Source of the DNA: Nonomuraea fuscirosea
Lineage (GTDB): Bacteria; Actinomycetota; Actinomycetes; Streptosporangiales; Streptosporangiaceae
DNA length: 64,000 bases
Direction of reading: 5' to 3'
Assembly: GCF_003001935.1 (NCBI RefSeq)
Contig: NZ_PVNG01000015.1
Span: 248,001-312,000 of the forward strand
Position numbers and translations under genes: made by a program. Shown piece after piece: positions 1 through 8,465 of this stretch; positions within the stretch are counted from its first letter, which is position 1, and every line of letters starts with the position of its first letter. The notes beneath the pieces are model-generated. The model was not told where the DNA came from. It did no database searches and saw only the letters and a program-made list of their open reading frames with translations.

Positions 1-401
1 GCCGCGTACGGGGAGCCGGGAGCCTGCCCGTCACGCGGCTCCTCCACGGACCCGGCCAGCACCACGCTGCGCACCGAAGTGCCGGTCAGCGCGGTCAGCA
101 GGTTCACCGTGGCGCCCAGGTTGCCCGCCAGCGTGGGGCCCACGGTGGCCGGCTCGCGTCCGCCGGTGACTTCACCGGCCAGGTGGAAGACCACCTCCGG
201 CTCGACTTGCGTGACCAGCTTCGCGGTGGCGGCGGCGTCGGTGAGGTCCACCGCGTGCCAGCCCCGGCTTCCCCGCTCCGGTGGGCGGCGGCTCACCGCG
301 TGCGTCTCCGCGCCCAGCTCGGTCAGCCGCCGGACGAGGTGGGAGCCGATGAACCCGGTCGCGCCCGTTATCAGGGCCCGCGTCCCGTTCCAGACGGACA
401 T
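1..401 (-). CDS. NAD-dependent epimerase/dehydratase, N-terminal part (runs off window)
   Basis: The minus-strand frame starts with ATG at 401 and stays open to the window edge, so only the first ~133 residues are visible. They show the Rossmann start of an extended SDR: a beta-strand followed by GATGFIGSHL (glycine-rich NAD(P)-binding loop), then RRLTELG, a strand ending VDLTD, and FHLAGE, the usual pattern after the cofactor loop of sugar-nucleotide epimerases/dehydratases. The catalytic YxxxK lies beyond the edge, so the substrate cannot be named. It lies just downstream of the beta-helix gene on the same strand (18-nt gap), so the two may be cotranscribed; this hints at cell-surface glycan work, which is inference only. 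Confidence 0.8.
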   Translation of the reverse strand, partial: MSVWNGTRALITGATGFIGSHLVRRLTELGAETHAVSRRPPERGSRGWHAVDLTDAAATAKLVTQVEPEVVFHLAGEVTGGREPATVGPTLAGNLGATVNLLTALTGTSVRSVVLAGSVEEPRDGQAPGSPYA

Positions 402-419
402 GCGGCCTCCGCGGTTCCT

Positions 420-1436
420 TCAGTCGTGTTGTTCGGGTGACGGTATGGGATCGCCCGAATCGTGCCAGACGTTTCCCGACCCCGCCCGGAGCTCCGCGCG
501 CGTGCTCAGCAGGATCGGGCAGTCGTACGCGGAGGCGCGGCCGAACCGGTTGCCGGTGACCCGCTGCCCGGTCAGCGGCCGGCCCAGCGGCGTGTGGTCG
601 ATGTTGACCACGCAGGCGCCGCCGTCGAGGTAGTTGTCCTCCACCCGCAGGTCGTCCGCCGATGACTGGACGGCCGCGTTCGGGTCCTCCGTGGTGGAGA
701 CGTCGATCGTGTTGTGCCGCAGCGTGACGCCGCGCTGCTCGGCGAAGGCCTGGACGCCGTCGTTGTGCGTGGACTCGCCGCCCTGGTCGGGATCGCTGGC
801 GAACCAGCTCAGGTCGTGGATGTAGGAGTCCTGGACCAGGGTGCCGGTGTGAGCCTTGATCCCGTCCACCGTACCGTGGAACTCGCTGCGGTAGATCTTG
901 GTGTGCCCCGCCCAGATGCCGTCGATCGACGGCGAGGGATGCGTGGGGTAGAACTCGGAGTCCTCGATCACGGTGTCGCGGGCGTGCTCGCTGTCGACCA
1001 GCGGGCGCGTCTCCTCGGTGGGGCCGCCGCGGAAGACGCACTTCCTGAACGTGACGCCGCGCGCGGTCACGGTGACGAAGCCGTAGAAGACCTGGCCCTC
1101 GACGACCTCGCCGTCCCTGGCGAAGATCTGGTCACCGGCGACGTCGGTGAGCGTCGTGCCCGGGGGGACGCCGGTCGAGGCGGCGTCGGGGAAGCCGGCC
1201 GGGACCGTCGCCGGGGGGCTGACCGCCTGGTCCGCGGCCTGTCCCGGCTGCTCTGCGGCCTGTCCTGCTTGGTCCGCAGCCTTTTTGGCCTGGTCTGTGG
1301 CCTTCTCGGCTGGTTCGGCCGTCTGTCCGGCTGGGCTCCCGGCCTGCCCGGCCGGCTCGGTCAGTTCACCCGCGACGGCCACGACCAGTGCCAGGGCGGC
1401 GACCGCGGCTACAACGTACGACCACGTCCTCGCCAC
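420..1436 (-). CDS. Secreted right-handed beta-helix protein
   Basis: 338 aa. A hydrophobic N-terminal segment (residues ~6-24, VVAAVAALALVVAVAG) looks like a signal peptide or anchor. Next comes a low-complexity linker (~25-75) of repeated DQA/EQP units rich in Ala, Gln, Lys and Pro. The rest has the periodic pattern of a parallel beta-helix (GVTFRKCVFRG, DTVIEDSEFY, HTKIYRSEFH, GVTLRHNTID, DLRVEDNYLDGG), as in pectate-lyase/polysaccharide-lyase-like folds. I see no diagnostic catalytic set, so the enzyme activity is open: it may be a lyase-like glycan-binding or cell-wall protein. It lies 20 bp beyond the korB stop and just upstream of the epimerase. Confidence 0.75.
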   Translation of the reverse strand: MARTWSYVVAAVAALALVVAVAGELTEPAGQAGSPAGQTAEPAEKATDQAKKAADQAGQAAEQPGQAADQAVSPPATVPAGFPDAASTGVPPGTTLTDVAGDQIFARDGEVVEGQVFYGFVTVTARGVTFRKCVFRGGPTEETRPLVDSEHARDTVIEDSEFYPTHPSPSIDGIWAGHTKIYRSEFHGTVDGIKAHTGTLVQDSYIHDLSWFASDPDQGGESTHNDGVQAFAEQRGVTLRHNTIDVSTTEDPNAAVQSSADDLRVEDNYLDGGACVVNIDHTPLGRPLTGQRVTGNRFGRASAYDCPILLSTRAELRAGSGNVWHDSGDPIPSPEQHD

Positions 1437-1456
1437 CCCGGCATCGTCGCGAAAAA

Positions 1457-2503
1457 TCAGCCGATGCGCCAGGTGTCGCCACCCAGCAGCAGCTCTCCCA
1501 GGTCGCCGGGCCCCTTCTGGGCCACGGCCTCTTCCAGTTGCTCGGCCATGAGCACGTCGTACGCCGGCCGGTCCACCTGACGGAAGATGCCGATCGGCAC
1601 GTGCTCGAAGGCCGGCTCGTCGAGCCTGCTGAGCGCGAAGGCCACCGACGGGTCGGGGTTGTGCGCGTCGTGCACGAGGATCTCGTCCTCGCTCACGCCG
1701 TCGCGGGCCACGACCTCGATGCCGCCGTTCGCACCGCGGACGACGGCCTTCGAGGCGCTGGTGATCGGCTGCCCGTGCTCCAGCCGCAGCGTGATGTCGT
1801 CGCGGACCTCGGGGTCCTTGAGCTGCTCGAAGGCGTTGTCGTTGAAGATGTTGCAGTTCTGGTAGATCTCGACCAGCGACGTGCCGCGGTGCTCGGTCGC
1901 CTCGCGCAGCACCGACTGCAGGTGCTTGCGGTCGGAGTCGATGGTCCTGGCCACGAACGACGCCTCGGCGCCGATGGCCAGCGAGATCGGGTTGAACGGC
2001 TTGTCCAGCGAGCCCATCGGAGTCGACTTGGTGATCTTGCCGACCTCGGAGGTGGGGGAGTACTGGCCCTTCGTCAGGCCGTAGATCCTGTTGTTGAACA
2101 GCAGGATGTTCAGGTTGACATTGCGCCGCAGCGCGTGGATCAGGTGGTTGCCGCCGATGGACAGCGCGTCGCCGTCACCGGTGATCACCCACACGCTCAG
2201 GTCGGGCCTGCTGGCGGCGAGCCCGGTCGCGATGGCCGGCGCCCGGCCGTGGATGGAGTGGAAACCGTAGGTGTTGAGGTAGTACGGGAAGCGCGAGGAG
2301 CAGCCGATGCCCGAGACGAACACGATGTTCTCCCGCTTGAGCCCCAGATCGGGCAGGAAGCTCTGCACCGCGGCCAGGATCGCGTAGTCACCGCAGCCCG
2401 GGCACCAGCGCACCTCCTGGTCGGACTTGAAGTCCTTCATGCCCTGCTTCACGTCGGTCTTCGGGATGAGCGACAGGCCCTTCCCATTAACCAGCTCAGT
2501 CAC
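1457..2503 (-). CDS. korB: 2-oxoacid:ferredoxin oxidoreductase, beta subunit
   Basis: 348 aa, normal length for the thiamine-diphosphate subunit of 2-oxoglutarate (or broader 2-oxoacid) ferredoxin oxidoreductase, which oxidatively decarboxylates the oxoacid to its acyl-CoA and reduces ferredoxin. WCPGCGD near residue 33 and GIGCSSR near residue 65 supply conserved cysteines for the iron-sulfur cluster. GDGDALSIGGNH followed by NNRIYG is the ThDP-binding motif of KorB. The start overlaps the korA stop by 8 nt, so the pair is translationally coupled. In actinomycetes such a pair often serves as an oxygen-tolerant alternative to 2-oxoglutarate dehydrogenase. The nearby complex I lacking NuoEFG could accept the reduced ferredoxin; that link is inference. 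Confidence 0.95.
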   Translation of the reverse strand: MTELVNGKGLSLIPKTDVKQGMKDFKSDQEVRWCPGCGDYAILAAVQSFLPDLGLKRENIVFVSGIGCSSRFPYYLNTYGFHSIHGRAPAIATGLAASRPDLSVWVITGDGDALSIGGNHLIHALRRNVNLNILLFNNRIYGLTKGQYSPTSEVGKITKSTPMGSLDKPFNPISLAIGAEASFVARTIDSDRKHLQSVLREATEHRGTSLVEIYQNCNIFNDNAFEQLKDPEVRDDITLRLEHGQPITSASKAVVRGANGGIEVVARDGVSEDEILVHDAHNPDPSVAFALSRLDEPAFEHVPIGIFRQVDRPAYDVLMAEQLEEAVAQKGPGDLGELLLGGDTWRIG

Positions 2504-4340
2504 TGTCGATCACGTCCTGGATGACTCCGGCCAGCTCCTCGGCCTTGAACGGGAGCCCGCGCACACGGTTGTAGCTGATCACGTCGACGAGGAAGCGCGC
2601 CCGCAGCAGCAGCGCCAGCTGACCGAGGTTGATCTCGGGCAGCAGCACCTTGTCATAGCGCTTGAGCACGTCGCCGGTGTTGGCGGGCAGCGGGTTGAGG
2701 TGACGCAGGTGGGTCTGCGCGACCTTGCCCCCGCTCCTCCTGATGCGCCGCACGGCCGCGGCGATCGGCCCGTACGTCGAACCCCAGCCGATGACCAGCA
2801 CCTTCGCGTCACCGTCGGGGTCGTCGACCTCCAGGTCGGGCACGTCGATGCCGGCGATCTTGGCGGCCCTGGTGCGGACCATCAGGTCGTGGTTGTTCGG
2901 GTCGTAGGAGATGTTGCCGGTGCCGTCGGCCTTCTCGATGCCGCCGATGCGGTGTTCGAGCCCGGGGGTGCCGGGGATGGCCCACGGGCGGGCGAGGGTC
3001 TCCGTGTCGCGCTTGAACGGCAGGAACTCGCCGTCGGCGCCGTTGGGCTCGGTGGTGAATTCCTGCGAGATGTCCGGCAAGTCGGAAATCTCCGGCAGGC
3101 GCCATGGCTCCGAGCCGTTGGCCAGGTAGCCGTCCGAGAGCAACATGACCGGAGTGCGATATTTGACGGCGATCCTGGCCGCCTCGACGGCCGCGTCGAA
3201 GCAGTCGCTCGGCGACATCGGCGCCACGACCGGCACCGGCGACTCGCCGTTGCGCCCGAACAGCGCCATCAGCAGGTCGGTCTGCTCGGTCTTGGTCGGC
3301 ATGCCGGTGCTGGGACCGGCCCGCTGCACGTCCACGACGATCAACGGCAGCTCGGTGGTGACCGCCAGGCCGACGGTCTCCGCCTTCAGCGCCACGCCGG
3401 GGCCGCTCGTCGTGGTCACGCCCAGCGCTCCGCCGAACGCCGCGCCCAGCGCCGCGCCTACGCCCGCGATCTCGTCCTCCGCCTGGAAGGTGCGGATGCC
3501 GAACCGCTTGTGCTTGCTCAGCTCGTGCAGGATGTCGCTGGCCGGGGTGATCGGGTAGGACCCCAGGAACAGCGGCAGCTTCGACTGCACACTCGCGGCG
3601 ATCAGTCCGTACGCCAGCGCCTGGTTGCCGGAGATGTTGCGATAGACGCCCGGCGCCAGCCGCGCCGGCTTGACCTCGTAGGAGACCGAGAACGACTCGG
3701 TCGTCTCGCCGTAGTTCCAGCCGGCCTGGAAGGCCGCGATGTTGGCCTTGGCCAGATCGGGCTTCTTGGCGAACTTCTGCTCGAGGAACTTGACGGTCTG
3801 CTCGGTCGGCCGGTGGTAGAGCCAGGACAGCAGGCCGAGGGCGAACATGTTCTTCGACCGCTCGGCGTCCTTCTTGGACAGGTCGAAGTCCTCGAGCGCC
3901 TTGACGGTCAGCGAGGTCAGCGGCACCGCGTGCACCCGCCACTCGCTCAGCGACTCGTCCTCCAGCGGGTTGGCGGCGTAGCCGACCTTCTGCAGGTTGC
4001 GCTTGGTGAACTCGTCGGTGTTGGCGATGATGTCGGCGCCCCTGGGCAGGTCGCCCAGGTTGGCCTTGAGCGCGGCGGGGTTCATCGCCACGAGCACGTT
4101 CGGCGCGTCGCCGGGCGTGAGGATGTCGTGGTCGGCGAAGTGGAGCTGGAAGCTCGACACGCCGGGCAGGGTGCCTGCGGGCGCGCGGATCTCGGCGGGG
4201 AAGTTGGGCAGCGTCGACAGGTCGTTGCCGAACTCCGCCGTCCCCGCGGTGAAGCGGTCACCGGTGAGCTGCATGCCGTCGCCGGAGTCTCCAGCGAACC
4301 TGATGATCACGCGATCGAGTTGCTGGACCTGCTTTGTCAC
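2496..4340 (-). CDS. korA: 2-oxoacid:ferredoxin oxidoreductase, alpha (fused gamma-alpha) subunit
   Basis: 614 aa. The N-terminal ~190 residues are the gamma domain (IRFAGDSGDGMQLTG, LPNFPAEIRAP, GDAPNVLVAMNPAA). The pyrimidine-binding alpha domain follows (GNQALAYGLIAAS, YPITPASDILHEL, FQAEDEIAGVGAALGA, TTTSGPGVALKAE), then a C-terminal domain II containing VLVIGWGSTYGP and HLRHLNPLP. This gamma-alpha fusion is the usual actinobacterial form. It is the first gene of the korAB pair. Its promoter should lie in the 247-bp gap 4341-4587, where I see no gene. Confidence 0.95.
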   Translation of the reverse strand: MTKQVQQLDRVIIRFAGDSGDGMQLTGDRFTAGTAEFGNDLSTLPNFPAEIRAPAGTLPGVSSFQLHFADHDILTPGDAPNVLVAMNPAALKANLGDLPRGADIIANTDEFTKRNLQKVGYAANPLEDESLSEWRVHAVPLTSLTVKALEDFDLSKKDAERSKNMFALGLLSWLYHRPTEQTVKFLEQKFAKKPDLAKANIAAFQAGWNYGETTESFSVSYEVKPARLAPGVYRNISGNQALAYGLIAASVQSKLPLFLGSYPITPASDILHELSKHKRFGIRTFQAEDEIAGVGAALGAAFGGALGVTTTSGPGVALKAETVGLAVTTELPLIVVDVQRAGPSTGMPTKTEQTDLLMALFGRNGESPVPVVAPMSPSDCFDAAVEAARIAVKYRTPVMLLSDGYLANGSEPWRLPEISDLPDISQEFTTEPNGADGEFLPFKRDTETLARPWAIPGTPGLEHRIGGIEKADGTGNISYDPNNHDLMVRTRAAKIAGIDVPDLEVDDPDGDAKVLVIGWGSTYGPIAAAVRRIRRSGGKVAQTHLRHLNPLPANTGDVLKRYDKVLLPEINLGQLALLLRARFLVDVISYNRVRGLPFKAEELAGVIQDVIDSD

Positions 4341-4587
4341 AGCTCAGTCCTCCTCGACGCGCCGATGCGCGGTTGCCTGGGCGCGTTCTCTGTATCCATG
4401 CTAGATCCTCGGAAGGTCACGCGTTTGCCAGCCGCGTTGAGCGGGTAAACGCGGTTGACGTCAGTCAGGGTGAGGTGGGAGAGCGACGACACAGCCCGGA
4501 CGCGAGCCTGCAGAGGTCTACATGCAGGCGGGCGAACAGGACGGTTCGGGTCACGAGCGCCAACTATACGTCCCCCTACTACGTGCG

Positions 4588-6072
4588 TTACGTCAGGGGC
4601 TGCTTACCCTGCAGCTCGTTTCCTGACCCGTACAGGCGTCCGGCCTGCATCCCCGCAGAGCCGTACAACTCAGGAACGGTGACGAACCTGTAACCCTTCC
4701 CGCGCAACCTTTTGAGGATGTCCGGAACCGCCGCGACGGTTTCCCGATGGATGTCGTGCATAAGAATGATCGCACCTGGATGCGCCGCACGCACGGTCAG
4801 GTCCGCTATGTCGCCCGATTCGCCGGCTCGTCCCCCGATCTGGTCCTTGGTGTCGACGTCCCAGTTGACCAGAGCCAGCCCCATGTCGCGGGCGACGTCA
4901 CGTACCCGCGGGCTCACCGCCCCGTACGGCGGGCGCACCAGCGTGGGCGTCTGCCCGATGACGTCCGCCACCACGCTGTTGGTCTTCCCGAGCGAGTCGG
5001 CGATCTTGCTGCTGGCCTGCTTCGACAGGTCCCTGTGCGCCCAGCTGTGGTTGCCGACCAGATGACCCTCCGCGCTCATCCGGCGCACCAGCGCCGGCTG
5101 CGCCATCGCGTTGCTCCCGACCGTGAAGAACGTCGCCCGCGCCCGCGCCCCCTTGAGCGCGTCGAGCAGCTTCCCCGTGTACGGTCCCGGCCCGTCGTCG
5201 AACGTCAGCGCCACGCACTTGACCCGCCCGCAGTCCACGCCGCCGGCCCTGCTGCTGACCGTGCCGGGGCTGGTTGTGGGCGCGAAGCGGGGCGGGCCGC
5301 CGTGCGTCGCGCTGCCGGCGCGCACGCCCTCCTGAGCCCGCCGGCCCAGATCCGACAGCAGCGGCTCCGCCTGCCAGGCGGGCACCGCCACGGCCAGCCG
5401 GCCGAGCGAGCAGGGGCCGAGCTGGCAGTCGTCGAACTCGACGACGAGGTCCCCGTTCCGGTTGAAGGCCATCGAGTCGAACGTGTCACCGCCGGGCCGC
5501 AGGTCGTCCTGCTCGATCCGCGGCTTGCGCTCCTTGAACTGCTCCTTGACCAGTGCCGCCAGCGTCCTGAGCGCCGTCTTGCCCGCCAGCAGCCCGGTCG
5601 AGTCGACCGCCTTGCCGGCGCCCGGGTCGTACCAGTAGGTGCGGGTGGAGTTGCCCCATCGCGCGCCGAGATATTCGCCGGTGCGCAGCCGGACCGCGAC
5701 GGCCTGGGGCGAGGCGGCGGCGAGCTGCCAGTCCACGTTCAGCTCGGGGCGGGGCGTCAGGTGCTCGTCGCCTCGGGTGCGGTCGTGGAAGTCCTTCATC
5801 TGCCGTTCGGCCTGGGCGCGCAGGGCTTTGGTGAGCGCGGGGGCGCCGGGCAGTTCGGGGTAGTTGATGTGCACATATCTGCTGTCCACGGAGTCGCCTT
5901 CGGTCAGCGTCCTGGTGGACAGGCCGACGACGCCGGCGGGGTCGACGAAGTCGATCATCGTCGGCTCTGCCGGGACCATGACGTCCTTCCCGTCGCCGGC
6001 GGCGGCCATGCCGCAACCGGAGGCTGAGAGGGCCAGCAGAGCGATCCCCATACAGAACCGCGATTTATGCAT
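4588..6072 (-). CDS. Polysaccharide deacetylase (NodB domain) lipoprotein
   Basis: 494 aa. The N-terminus MHKSRFCMGIALLALSASGC ends in a lipobox (LSASGC), so the protein is probably lipid-anchored outside the membrane. Residues ~35-250 form a DUF3298/PdaC-like region of unknown role. From ~280 comes the NodB deacetylase core: TFDDGPGPYT (motif 1, catalytic and metal Asp), HSWAHRDL (motif 2 metal His), RPPYGAVSPRVRD (motif 3), NWDVDTKDQ (motif 4) and LMHDIHRETV (motif 5). All catalytic motifs are present. It most likely removes N-acetyl groups from peptidoglycan or another extracellular glycan. It is a stand-alone gene, convergent with nothing and divergent from nuoA. Confidence 0.9.
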   Translation of the reverse strand: MHKSRFCMGIALLALSASGCGMAAAGDGKDVMVPAEPTMIDFVDPAGVVGLSTRTLTEGDSVDSRYVHINYPELPGAPALTKALRAQAERQMKDFHDRTRGDEHLTPRPELNVDWQLAAASPQAVAVRLRTGEYLGARWGNSTRTYWYDPGAGKAVDSTGLLAGKTALRTLAALVKEQFKERKPRIEQDDLRPGGDTFDSMAFNRNGDLVVEFDDCQLGPCSLGRLAVAVPAWQAEPLLSDLGRRAQEGVRAGSATHGGPPRFAPTTSPGTVSSRAGGVDCGRVKCVALTFDDGPGPYTGKLLDALKGARARATFFTVGSNAMAQPALVRRMSAEGHLVGNHSWAHRDLSKQASSKIADSLGKTNSVVADVIGQTPTLVRPPYGAVSPRVRDVARDMGLALVNWDVDTKDQIGGRAGESGDIADLTVRAAHPGAIILMHDIHRETVAAVPDILKRLRGKGYRFVTVPELYGSAGMQAGRLYGSGNELQGKQPLT

Positions 6073-6178
6073 GCATGTCAGGTTATGGTGCCGATCTTAC
6101 CTTTTACTCCGATTTTGGGGGATAGGTCCAGAGGCTTTGACCGGTGCGGGTACCTCTCCTCGGGTTACCATCGCGTTC

Positions 6179-6550
6179 ATGGACGGCTACTTCGGCTCGT
6201 ACGCGCTGGTCGCCGCACTACTCGCCATCGGCGTCGCCATCGTGGCCGGCGCCCTGTTCGCCAACCGCCTGCTCCGCCCGAACCGCCCGACCCCGGAGAA
6301 GCTCACCACGTACGAGTGCGGGGTCGACCCCGTCGGGGAGGGGTGGGCGCAGTCCCAGGTGCGCTACTACGTCTTCACGTACCTGTACGTCGTCTTCGCC
6401 GTGGACGCCGTCTTCCTGTTCCCCTGGGCCACCGTCTTCGACACGCCCGGCTACGGGCTGACGACGCTGGTGGAGATGTTCGTGTTCCTGGGGTTCATCG
6501 CGCTCGGCATCGTGTACGCCTGGCGCAAACGCGTCCTCACCTGGACCTGA
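6179..6550 (+). CDS. nuoA: NADH-quinone oxidoreductase subunit A (complex I membrane subunit)
   Basis: 123 aa from ATG 6179; the upstream open frame has no family similarity, so this start matches the usual length (~120). It has three transmembrane helices, with the conserved loop TYECGVDPVGEGWAQ between TM1 and TM2 (the Cys is the one exposed in active/deactive studies of NuoA/ND3) and VRYYVFTYLYVVFAVDAVFLFPW as TM2. It is part of the proton-pumping membrane arm. It is separated from nuoB by a minus-strand gene, so it is no longer in the same operon as nuoBCH. Confidence 0.92.
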   Translation: MDGYFGSYALVAALLAIGVAIVAGALFANRLLRPNRPTPEKLTTYECGVDPVGEGWAQSQVRYYVFTYLYVVFAVDAVFLFPWATVFDTPGYGLTTLVEMFVFLGFIALGIVYAWRKRVLTWT

Positions 6551-6580
6551 GCACCGTCATCCCACAGCGCGCCGAGGTTG

Positions 6581-7057
6581 CTAGCGCACGAGGACAAGCT
6601 GGACGAGCACGGCGAGCGCCGTCACACCCGCCGACACGACGCTGATGACGACGAACCGATTGCCGCCCTCGTCCTCCGCCCCGCGAACGGTCTCCTGCAG
6701 CATGCGAAGGCATGAGAGGGCAGCGGCACACGCCCCGGCCCCCAGCACCCCGAGGACGCTCGTCCCGCCCGACTGCTCGGCGACGAGGAAGAAGTAGAGC
6801 AGTTCGCAGACGATCACCAAGCCCGCCGTCGGCAGACCCCAGGAGATCCAGAGATCCGACGCTTTAGGAGCCCGAGCCGCGGCCTTCCGTCCCCAGTTGC
6901 GGTGATAACGCTCCTGGGGCGTCATGCGCCGGTGCGGGACCTTCGTCGAGAACTCACCCTGACGGCGGGGCCTGTCTCCCTTGCGTAAACGCTTCTTACT
7001 GGAACCGTTACCCACACCCGTCCAACGCCCCTGCAGATCACGAAGTTCCACCCACAC
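6581..7057 (-). CDS. Hypothetical membrane protein inserted between nuoA and nuoB
   Basis: 158 aa from GTG 7057; a shorter start (Met-45, ATG at 6925) is possible. The N-terminal ~70 residues are basic (KKRLRKGDRPRRQGEF, RYHRNWGRKAAARAPK). Three hydrophobic segments follow: LPTAGLVIVCELLYFFLVA, VLGVLGAGACAAALSC and FVVISVVSAGVTALAVLVQLVLV. I recognise no family. It reads opposite to nuoA and nuoB and sits exactly where those genes would normally touch, so it is an insertion into the nuo gene order. Its function is unknown. Confidence 0.6.
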   Translation of the reverse strand: MWVELRDLQGRWTGVGNGSSKKRLRKGDRPRRQGEFSTKVPHRRMTPQERYHRNWGRKAAARAPKASDLWISWGLPTAGLVIVCELLYFFLVAEQSGGTSVLGVLGAGACAAALSCLRMLQETVRGAEDEGGNRFVVISVVSAGVTALAVLVQLVLVR

Positions 7058-7230
7058 CCCCGACGGTGCGCCTCGACCAGCCCGCCCCCGAGCGGCGCGC
7101 GCCCCCCACCTCCGGAAGCAGCCAACCCACCACGTAATCGCGCGAGCCGAGCCGCCGACGAACCCCTACGGAACACCCCCTTTGGCGCCATTCCTTTGCC
7201 TGACCAGTGATCCGCGCAAGAATGGGCGAC

Positions 7231-7776
7231 ATGGCAGCAACGGATCTCCCGATGCCCACCGTGGGCCCGATCTCCCGGTTGGCGCCCAAACCGATGCGTT
7301 TCGTGCTCAATTGGGGCCGCCGTTATTCGCTCTGGGTGTTCAACTTCGGGCTGGCCTGCTGCGCCATCGAGTTCATCGCGACCTCCACCAGCCGCCACGA
7401 CTTCATCCGCTTCGGCGTGATCCCGTTCGCGAACGGCCCCAGACAGGCCGACCTCATGATCGTCTCAGGCACGGTCACCGACAAGATGGCCCCGGCCGTC
7501 AAGCGCCTCTACGAGCAGATGCCCGACCCGAAGTACGTGATCTCGTTCGGCGCCTGCTCCAACACCGGCGGCCCGTACTGGGACTCCTACTGCGTCACCA
7601 ACGGCGTGGACCAGATCATCCCCGTCGACGTGTACGTCCCCGGCTGCCCACCCCGGCCCGAAGCGCTCCTGTACGGCATCATGAAGCTCCAGGAGAAGAT
7701 CGCCGGCGAGAAGCTCAGCGACCGCTATGTCTGGTCCCGCCCGCACGGCGACTCCCCGGAAGCGGACCAGTCATGA
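7231..7776 (+). CDS. nuoB: NADH-quinone oxidoreductase subunit B (N2 cluster subunit)
   Basis: About 181 aa from ATG 7231; in-frame starts at 7222 (ATG) and 7207 (GTG) are alternatives. The cluster-N2 ligands are visible: CCAIEF, GACSNTGGPYW and PGCPPRPEALLYG. NuoB carries the terminal 4Fe-4S cluster that passes electrons to quinone at the interface with NuoD and NuoH. It is the first gene of a tight nuoB-nuoC-nuoH run; its stop overlaps the nuoC start as ATGA. The quinone partner nuoD is not in the window. Confidence 0.93.
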   Translation: MAATDLPMPTVGPISRLAPKPMRFVLNWGRRYSLWVFNFGLACCAIEFIATSTSRHDFIRFGVIPFANGPRQADLMIVSGTVTDKMAPAVKRLYEQMPDPKYVISFGACSNTGGPYWDSYCVTNGVDQIIPVDVYVPGCPPRPEALLYGIMKLQEKIAGEKLSDRYVWSRPHGDSPEADQS

Positions 7777-8465
7777 CGGCCACGCCCCCGAACGGACAGA
7801 ACGACCCCGACGCGACCCCGCACGGGCAGGGCGACTCGACCACGACCCCGACCGGGCGGGACAACTCCGACCCGGCCCCGACCGACACCGAAACAGCTGA
7901 GGCCGAAACAGCCCAAGGCGCAGTGACCGCCCGGATCTCGGCCTACTTCGGCGACCGCGTCGACATCTCGGAGTCGTACGGCGACACCACCGCCGACGTG
8001 GCCCCCGCCGACTGGATCGCCCTGCTCACCTACGCCCGCGACGACCTCGGCCACGCCTTCTTCGACTGGCTGACCGGCGTGGACGAGCCACCGGACGCCT
8101 TCCTCGTCGTGGCCCACGTCTACAACCCGGAGACGGGCGGCCGGCTGCTCCTGCGCACCCGCGTACCCAAAGACCACCCTCACCTGCCGACCGCCGTGGG
8201 CGTCTACCGGGGTGCGAACTGGCACGAGCGCGAGACGTACGAGATGTTCGGCGTGATCTTCGACGACCACCCCAACCTCGTGCCCCTCCTCCTGCCCGAC
8301 GGCTTCGAAGGCCACCCGCTGCGCAAGGATTTCATCCTCGCCGCCCGCGTCGCCAAGCCCTGGCCGGGCGCGAAGGAACCGGGCGAATCAGGACACGGCT
8401 CCCCGAGCCGCCGCAAGACGCTTCCGCCAGGAGTACCCGCCGACTGGGGGCCGCCCGATGCTTGA
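7773..8465 (+). CDS. nuoC: NADH-quinone oxidoreductase subunit C
   Basis: 230 aa from ATG 7773 (ATGA overlap with nuoB). The first ~55 residues are an Asp/Thr/Pro-rich hydrophilic extension. The 30-kDa subunit domain follows: DYARDDLGHAFFDWLTGVDE-type sequence near residues 85-105, RVPKDHPHLPTAVGVYRGANWHERETYEMFGV (the family signature, with WxERExxDxFG here as WHERETYEMFG), and HPLRKDF at the end of the domain. Together with NuoD it links the peripheral and membrane arms. The usual downstream nuoD is absent: nuoH follows directly, with an 8-nt overlap. Confidence 0.9.
   Translation: MTATPPNGQNDPDATPHGQGDSTTTPTGRDNSDPAPTDTETAEAETAQGAVTARISAYFGDRVDISESYGDTTADVAPADWIALLTYARDDLGHAFFDWLTGVDEPPDAFLVVAHVYNPETGGRLLLRTRVPKDHPHLPTAVGVYRGANWHERETYEMFGVIFDDHPNLVPLLLPDGFEGHPLRKDFILAARVAKPWPGAKEPGESGHGSPSRRKTLPPGVPADWGPPDA

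Noticed and set aside
2427..4448. 673-codon plus-strand frame opposite korA
   Set aside because: Antisense shadow of a high-G+C gene; no motifs, while korA matches its family end to end.
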